From: Glandiceps talaboti
Taxonomy: Eukaryota > Hemichordata > Enteropneusta > Spengelidae
DNA length: 27,500 nucleotides
Reading direction: 5' to 3'
Assembly (NCBI RefSeq): GCF_964340395.1
Contig: NC_135567.1
Span: forward strand, 10,991,984 to 11,019,483
The notes beneath the pieces were generated by a model, which made no database searches, was not told where the DNA came from, and saw nothing but the letters and a program-made list of their open reading frames with translations. The position numbers and the translations under genes are program-made. Position 1 is the stretch's first letter, and each line of letters starts with the position of its first letter. Below, piece after piece: positions 23,424-27,500 of the stretch.

Positions 23424-23957
23424 ATGATAACTTCTCATGGTTACGCAGATGACACACAACTCGTAAAGATGTTCAAGCCCCGGATAAGTGATCAAACCGA
23501 GGTTACAATGTGTATAGAGAGGTGTATACGGGATATTCAGACCTGGATGACAACACATCGACTCAAGTTAAACGATAGCAAAACAGAAGTCATGATCTTA
23601 GGAACACCTCAACAATTAGCAAAGTCTACAATTGAACATATTGTAGTCGGAAATGATCAAATACAAGTAGTAGACAATGTACGTAATTTGGGTGGATGGC
23701 TAGACTCTAATCTGTCAATGGATATCCATGTCAATCAAATCTGCAAGAAAGTGAACCACAACTTACACTATATTCGTCAGATCCGTAAATGTTTAAATCA
23801 AAGCGCAACTGAAACATTAGTTCATTCTCTAATCACTTCACATCTAGATTATACGAATACCATAATGTTTAGAATGTCTCAATACTTGTTTGATAGGTTA
23901 CAACGAGTTCAGAATGCGGCACGTGATGATCACAGCGTGATGATCACAAGTATTTAA
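23424..23957 (+). mobile_element. LINE reverse transcriptase fragment (CR1/Jockey-like)
   Basis: A 177-codon frame carries the catalytic HGYADDTQ of a reverse transcriptase (YADD box). WMTTHRLKLNDSKTEVMILG follows (palm/thumb), then a DNVRNLGGWLD segment and the RLQRVQNAAR motif that closes the conserved region. This order is typical of CR1/Jockey-group non-LTR retrotransposons. The copy lacks the endonuclease and all of the RT before YADD, as expected from 5' truncation. After QNAAR it breaks off into a 14-base duplicated palindromic sequence (23923-23950) and a stop, so the C-terminus is also missing. It is a dead copy, opposite in orientation to the large gene and probably in one of its introns. 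Confidence 0.85.
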
Positions 23958-25289
23958 GCTAACCAACTAAACGGTATATACAATCGTCGAGATAAGAAAA
24001 AAACGAAGTAGAAACGTAACTTGCCAAATACACAACCATACAAGTTAACGAAACAACGTTTATTCACAGAAAAACTTGTCTGTGGTGTAGTATACGTACG
24101 GGAAAAGTCAATTACAAATCACAGAACGAAGTAGACACCAAATGAATGACTAATCTAGATGAATGTCCGACAAGTGGATAGAGAGTAATTGTTAATTGTC
24201 TGTTGGTGAGTTTTCTGACATCGGAGGAAAGGGTGGTGTAACGAACAAGTACTTGAAGTCGACATTGAAGTGAGAGGGTATAAATACTCGATGTCGTTGG
24301 GTGACCGCGATTACCCTGGAACCCATACATCTGATGAAATTGAATGATCATTTAAACACAAGCAAGAGCTGGGTTCGAAAACGGATTTTAATTAAACACT
24401 TTATCGATCCTACACAGATGATATCCGCATTAGGGAAATCTACATATAATCAAAGTAGTAGCTATGAAAACAATAAATAAAAGCTATGAAAACTGTGTAA
24501 CTAAGAAAGATAAAACAATGAAAAAAGTAATGAGGTGATGGAATGAACCAGGCAGTGGTAACTCAAAAGTTACAAATACTGTTAAAAAATATTACAATAA
24601 AATGTAAAAAGATGCGTCGATAAAAAAGAGGGATTCCATTATAGAAATTAAAAATGAAAAGATCTAGCAGAAAACGGCTCTAGGTGACCATATGGCCGAA
24701 TCGAAAGACAGGGTGTATGTCCAAAATGAGTATTGTGCTACTGAGAAAAAATTGACAAGTCAACAGGTGAGGAAAATAACTTGATCAAAAGGCGGCAAAT
24801 CACTGGAACAAGAATAACAGGGGTGGTGGTGGGGGTAATAAATTGAAATTACCAATTCTTTTTTTGTACATTCCTTATGGTACCAGGATTTTCGTTGATT
24901 TGAAGTTCTAACTTGTTCCCTGTTTTGTTAAATCGTGAGAAGACTTTGCACAAATCAGTGAAATAAAAGTGATTGATATTGTGCTCTGATTGATTGAAAT
25001 GGTGTGTGACCAAACTGTCTTTGTGGGGCGTTGATAGTGTAAAGAAAGGGGGTGTTAATTAATGTTCGTTTATTCGTTCTCAAAATTCCCTCTTTTTATT
25101 CTCCTAATGGCATTTGGTACTTGTAATTGCATAAGAGAGATTGCGAGTGTTGCAGGTGAGTTGGCTGACCAGTGGCTAAGATTCATCAGTCATTTATTGA
25201 TGATTGGCTAGCGATGTTTTTTTATCATACTGTGGACAAACTTTACATTACTTGCATTAGTTTTGTTTTACTAGGTTTGTTATTTAAAT

Positions 25290-26030
25290 TTGCTCCAAAT
25301 GCCATCAAAAGTATATCGAAGAAACAAAGAGAGAATTACGAATAAGAATTGCCAATTCGAAAAAAGAATTACTTTGATCATCCTCCACCATACGTTCGAT
25401 AAACTATCCTCGTTTACAGTCACAATTAGAAACCCACGATGTAAACAACAGAAGAATACATTCAAACTAAAGGCCTACACAAAACTGTTTTAAAAAACTG
25501 GCTAGACGCTACAAGAACAGGCGTGACAACAGGCACACTACAAGACCAAAACAAAAGTCGTCTACACCCATCCTCGGCATCTCAACTGTCACGGTGACAA
25601 ATGTTTCATTCAGTCAACTTACACCCGCCCAAATTAACTTTCGTTCCAGACCAGACAAAATCAACAAATAGAGAACAGGAAGCAGACGTAGACAGGAAAG
25701 TTTTACACGGAAATGTAGACTACATTGATGTTCCATGACAAACAGGACAACAACACCACACTAAACCAGGACATGTGATCGCGTTTAATCAGACTAAAGC
25801 ACTAAACTGGAAGCCTTTCTATCGGCCGTAGAAAGCGATGTCCTGGGTACAACAAGACAAAGGAAGGCATACGACTACATTGGTGAAGAAGAAAGCTACG
25901 TCTTTCAACAATTGGAAACCGCCACGATTTAACAATAAACAACAGACAAGGGCAGACGTATGGTTGTCATGGACACGAAATGATATATAGACAACTGTAA
26001 AGAAAAAATTCAATCTATGTAAAGAACTTG
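25290..26030 (+). pseudogene. Possible degenerate retroelement relic
   Basis: Composition changes here to A/C-rich, codon-like plus-strand sequence between AT-rich flanks. A 67-codon frame (25290-25493) is rich in Lys, Arg and Asn. At about 25590 one frame reads VTNVSFSQLTPAQINFRSR, which resembles the N-L-S-x-x-x-L-T-x-x-Q block found before the reverse transcriptase in several eukaryotic retroelements. Stops follow soon after in all frames. I judge it a decayed mobile-element coding region, type undecided. Confidence 0.3.
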
Positions 26031-26426
26031 ACAATGATCAGACAAACGTTTACCCGATTATTATGTGGAGAACAATAGTCTCAAGACTGTCCATACAGAA
26101 GGCATCACGGAAAGCATTTGAAATATAGTGCTAATTGATTTTCCTGCAATTTTTTGTTATTATTTTACCAACATGGTCTATGTAAACGTAAGACGAAATA
26201 GATAACCTCGTAAGTAATCCTTACAATCGAAAATATAATTCAGAGCCTTACTCTTGCCAGCAACTCTCTGCACAATGTATGTGACATTCCGTCAAAACAT
26301 ACATCATATACCAATTTAGATGTTTCAGCTGTTACAGCAGTAAGTTACCTGCGATCTAGTCAAGAACACCAAGATTAAAATACCAATAAACATGAAAACA
26401 TCAGAAAAGTAGGCGATAGCACTTAC

Positions 26427-26555
26427 CATCATCAGCTCGACATCCGACATGTTTGACCCACAAGCGCGACCCACAAGTACACACGCCTCCCTAGCAACGG
26501 TATCGTGCGAATCCACTCCCAGAAACAACGGAAATTTAGCTACCGTACGTTCCCA
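26427..26555 (-). CDS. Candidate exon, possibly a discoidin-like fragment
   Basis: A 43-codon open segment lies between a possible acceptor (tctaaacag) and a strong donor (ATG|GTAAGT). Base composition is more GC-rich than the surrounding intron. Residues include KFPLFLGVDSHDTV and VLVGR followed by an acidic VELM. This loosely recalls the second half of an F5/8C domain (F-x-G-N-x-D-x-x-T-x-V, then A-R-Y-x-R and an E-L). The phase is 0-0, which does not join directly to the phase-1 end of the exon at 26735. It therefore needs a missing partner exon, a different acceptor (a phase-1 AG exists at about 26599 but has a poor pyrimidine tract), or it is a decaying exon. No firm identification is possible. 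Confidence 0.25.
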
Positions 26556-26734
26556 CTGTTTAGATAGCGAATTATATGAAACAATCACCAGAACTTTTTA
26601 ATTTATATTATTTTACGAATTAGGTAATTGTTATATTTGGTAGATGACAACTTTATCATTTTGCTAAAAATGATGACATCATTGAAACTTATAATTAATA
26701 TATGCAAGAAATAAAATCTATGTCGAAAACTTAC

Positions 26735-27025
26735 CCTTTGATGCTGTACAAAAAGCACCCACAGGACGTTTAGAGTAAGAAGATTCAAGACTATTTATTT
26801 CGAATGCAATGTTTAAGACTCCATCATAAGTTGAATCTAAATTCCTTTTTGCCATGGCAATTCCATTGTCTATCCAGAAAAAATGATAACCCTCTTTTTC
26901 GTAGTGACTTAAACTGATTAATTCAAACGCTTCCATGGTCGTCGCTAATGTACCTCTGTGGTAATTGCATGCCTGATATGCTTCAGTGTGTGACTCAAAT
27001 CTTCCTTTTATAAAAAATGGGATAA
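26735..27025 (-). CDS. Exon encoding a Link / C-type-lectin-like module
   Basis: This is an internal exon, bounded by a pyrimidine-rich acceptor (acctttcag) and a GTAAGT donor, phase 1 on both sides (2 + 288 + 1 bases). It encodes about 97 residues. The stretch FESHTEAYQAC, then RGTLATTMEAFELI and later a WIDNG segment, follows the start of Link and C-type lectin folds (aromatic, A-x-x-A-C, G-x-L-A-T, helix 2). The segment ends with VGAFC, matching the last cysteine strand. Only the first and last cysteines are present, so the inner disulfide of a true Link domain is missing. Carbohydrate or hyaluronan binding cannot be claimed. Phase and strand agree with the exon chain starting at 19609, so it is probably an upstream exon of the same gene. 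The 7.1-kb gap may hide exons. A separate gene is the alternative. Confidence 0.6.
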
Positions 27026-27500
27026 CTGAAAGGTAAATGAACGTCAAGGCAAACTGTCATGTTACATAATTAACATACATTATTGGCGAGTCAGTAGAAA
27101 TGAAAATAAACAATGTATCGAACGAAACAATAAGCAGAATAACAACCACATTTATAATGAATGCCTCACGTAAGGGCAAAAACCACATATTTTCTCCCAA
27201 CATACATTGTTGGAATGCAAAATTCTTAGTTATAGTTAAATTAATGATATGAAACTATAACGACCCGTGCACTTTGTTATCATTAATAAATACACCAATT
27301 TATATGAAATATGAATCTTACATTAATAAAATACAGCCTAATTACCGAAATCAATTAATTATGCAAATGGTACATTAAAACTAATAAACTAGGCCAACAG
27401 GCTTGCTTGTCATGATATGGTTGATGTATTTGCCAAATCCTATGGAATTTAAAGTGTTAATTTTAAAAAAATATAGCTTATTTATTTAAGATCAGTAATT
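27026..27500 (-). other. Non-coding sequence upstream of the Link-like exon
   Basis: AT-rich, no exon, promoter or signal-peptide coding segment recognised. It is presumably intron, because the exon at 27025 begins at a splice acceptor rather than a start codon. Confidence 0.5.

Noticed and set aside
24368-24384. B-box-like sequence (ggttcgaaa)
   Set aside because: No matching A box or tRNA cloverleaf around it.

Overview
The window is eukaryotic, AT-rich, intron-rich DNA. It has no operons, no bacterial-type coding and many long microsatellites (GA, CA, CAA, TCA, CAAA, TGTC), plus fold-back elements and non-LTR retrotransposon debris. The proteins encoded are animal extracellular modules (F5/8C-like, CUB, C-type lectin, LDL-receptor class A), so the source is a metazoan. 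Introns, repeats and module mix suggest a marine invertebrate, perhaps a lophotrochozoan or an invertebrate deuterostome. The sequence does not settle the phylum.

The main content is one large gene on the minus strand, running right to left and open at both ends. Fourteen exons between 19609 and 1016 can be chained by GT-AG sites with matching reading phase: an F5/8C (discoidin)-like domain in two exons (19609-19269, 16500-16365), a cysteine-rich PAN/apple-like exon (11447-11202), a CUB exon (10484-10059), a C-type lectin domain in three exons (9830-9630, 9263-9182, 8149-7998), then seven single-exon LDLa modules (6878-6762, 5282-5172, 4930-4802, 4229-4110, 3931-3791, 3122-3000, 1135-1016). 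Together they give 815 codons without a stop. Every module boundary is phase 1, the usual signature of exon-shuffled extracellular proteins. A further phase 1-1 exon at 27025-26735 (Link/C-type-lectin-like) is probably an earlier part of the same gene. No signal peptide, first exon, transmembrane segment or polyadenylation site of this gene is in view.

The product looks like the ectodomain of a large adhesion or pattern-recognition type receptor or secreted lectin. A chain of LDLa modules would be compatible with GRL101-type receptors (LDLa + LRR + 7TM), but the decisive C-terminal part lies left of position 1, so this is only a hypothesis. Several modules are unusual. The lectin carries a galactose-type QPD signature with altered calcium ligands. 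One LDLa lacks exactly the two cysteines that form one disulfide. Others have lost their calcium acidic residues.

The right part (19.6-26.7 kb) is repeat-rich. It holds a truncated plus-strand LINE reverse transcriptase piece (23424-23957), a 344-bp near-perfect inverted repeat (22019-22362), a possible retroelement relic (about 25290-26030), weak discoidin-like exon candidates and one good-looking plus-strand exon candidate (22545-22649). A second LINE fragment, on the minus strand, lies at about 15670-15930.
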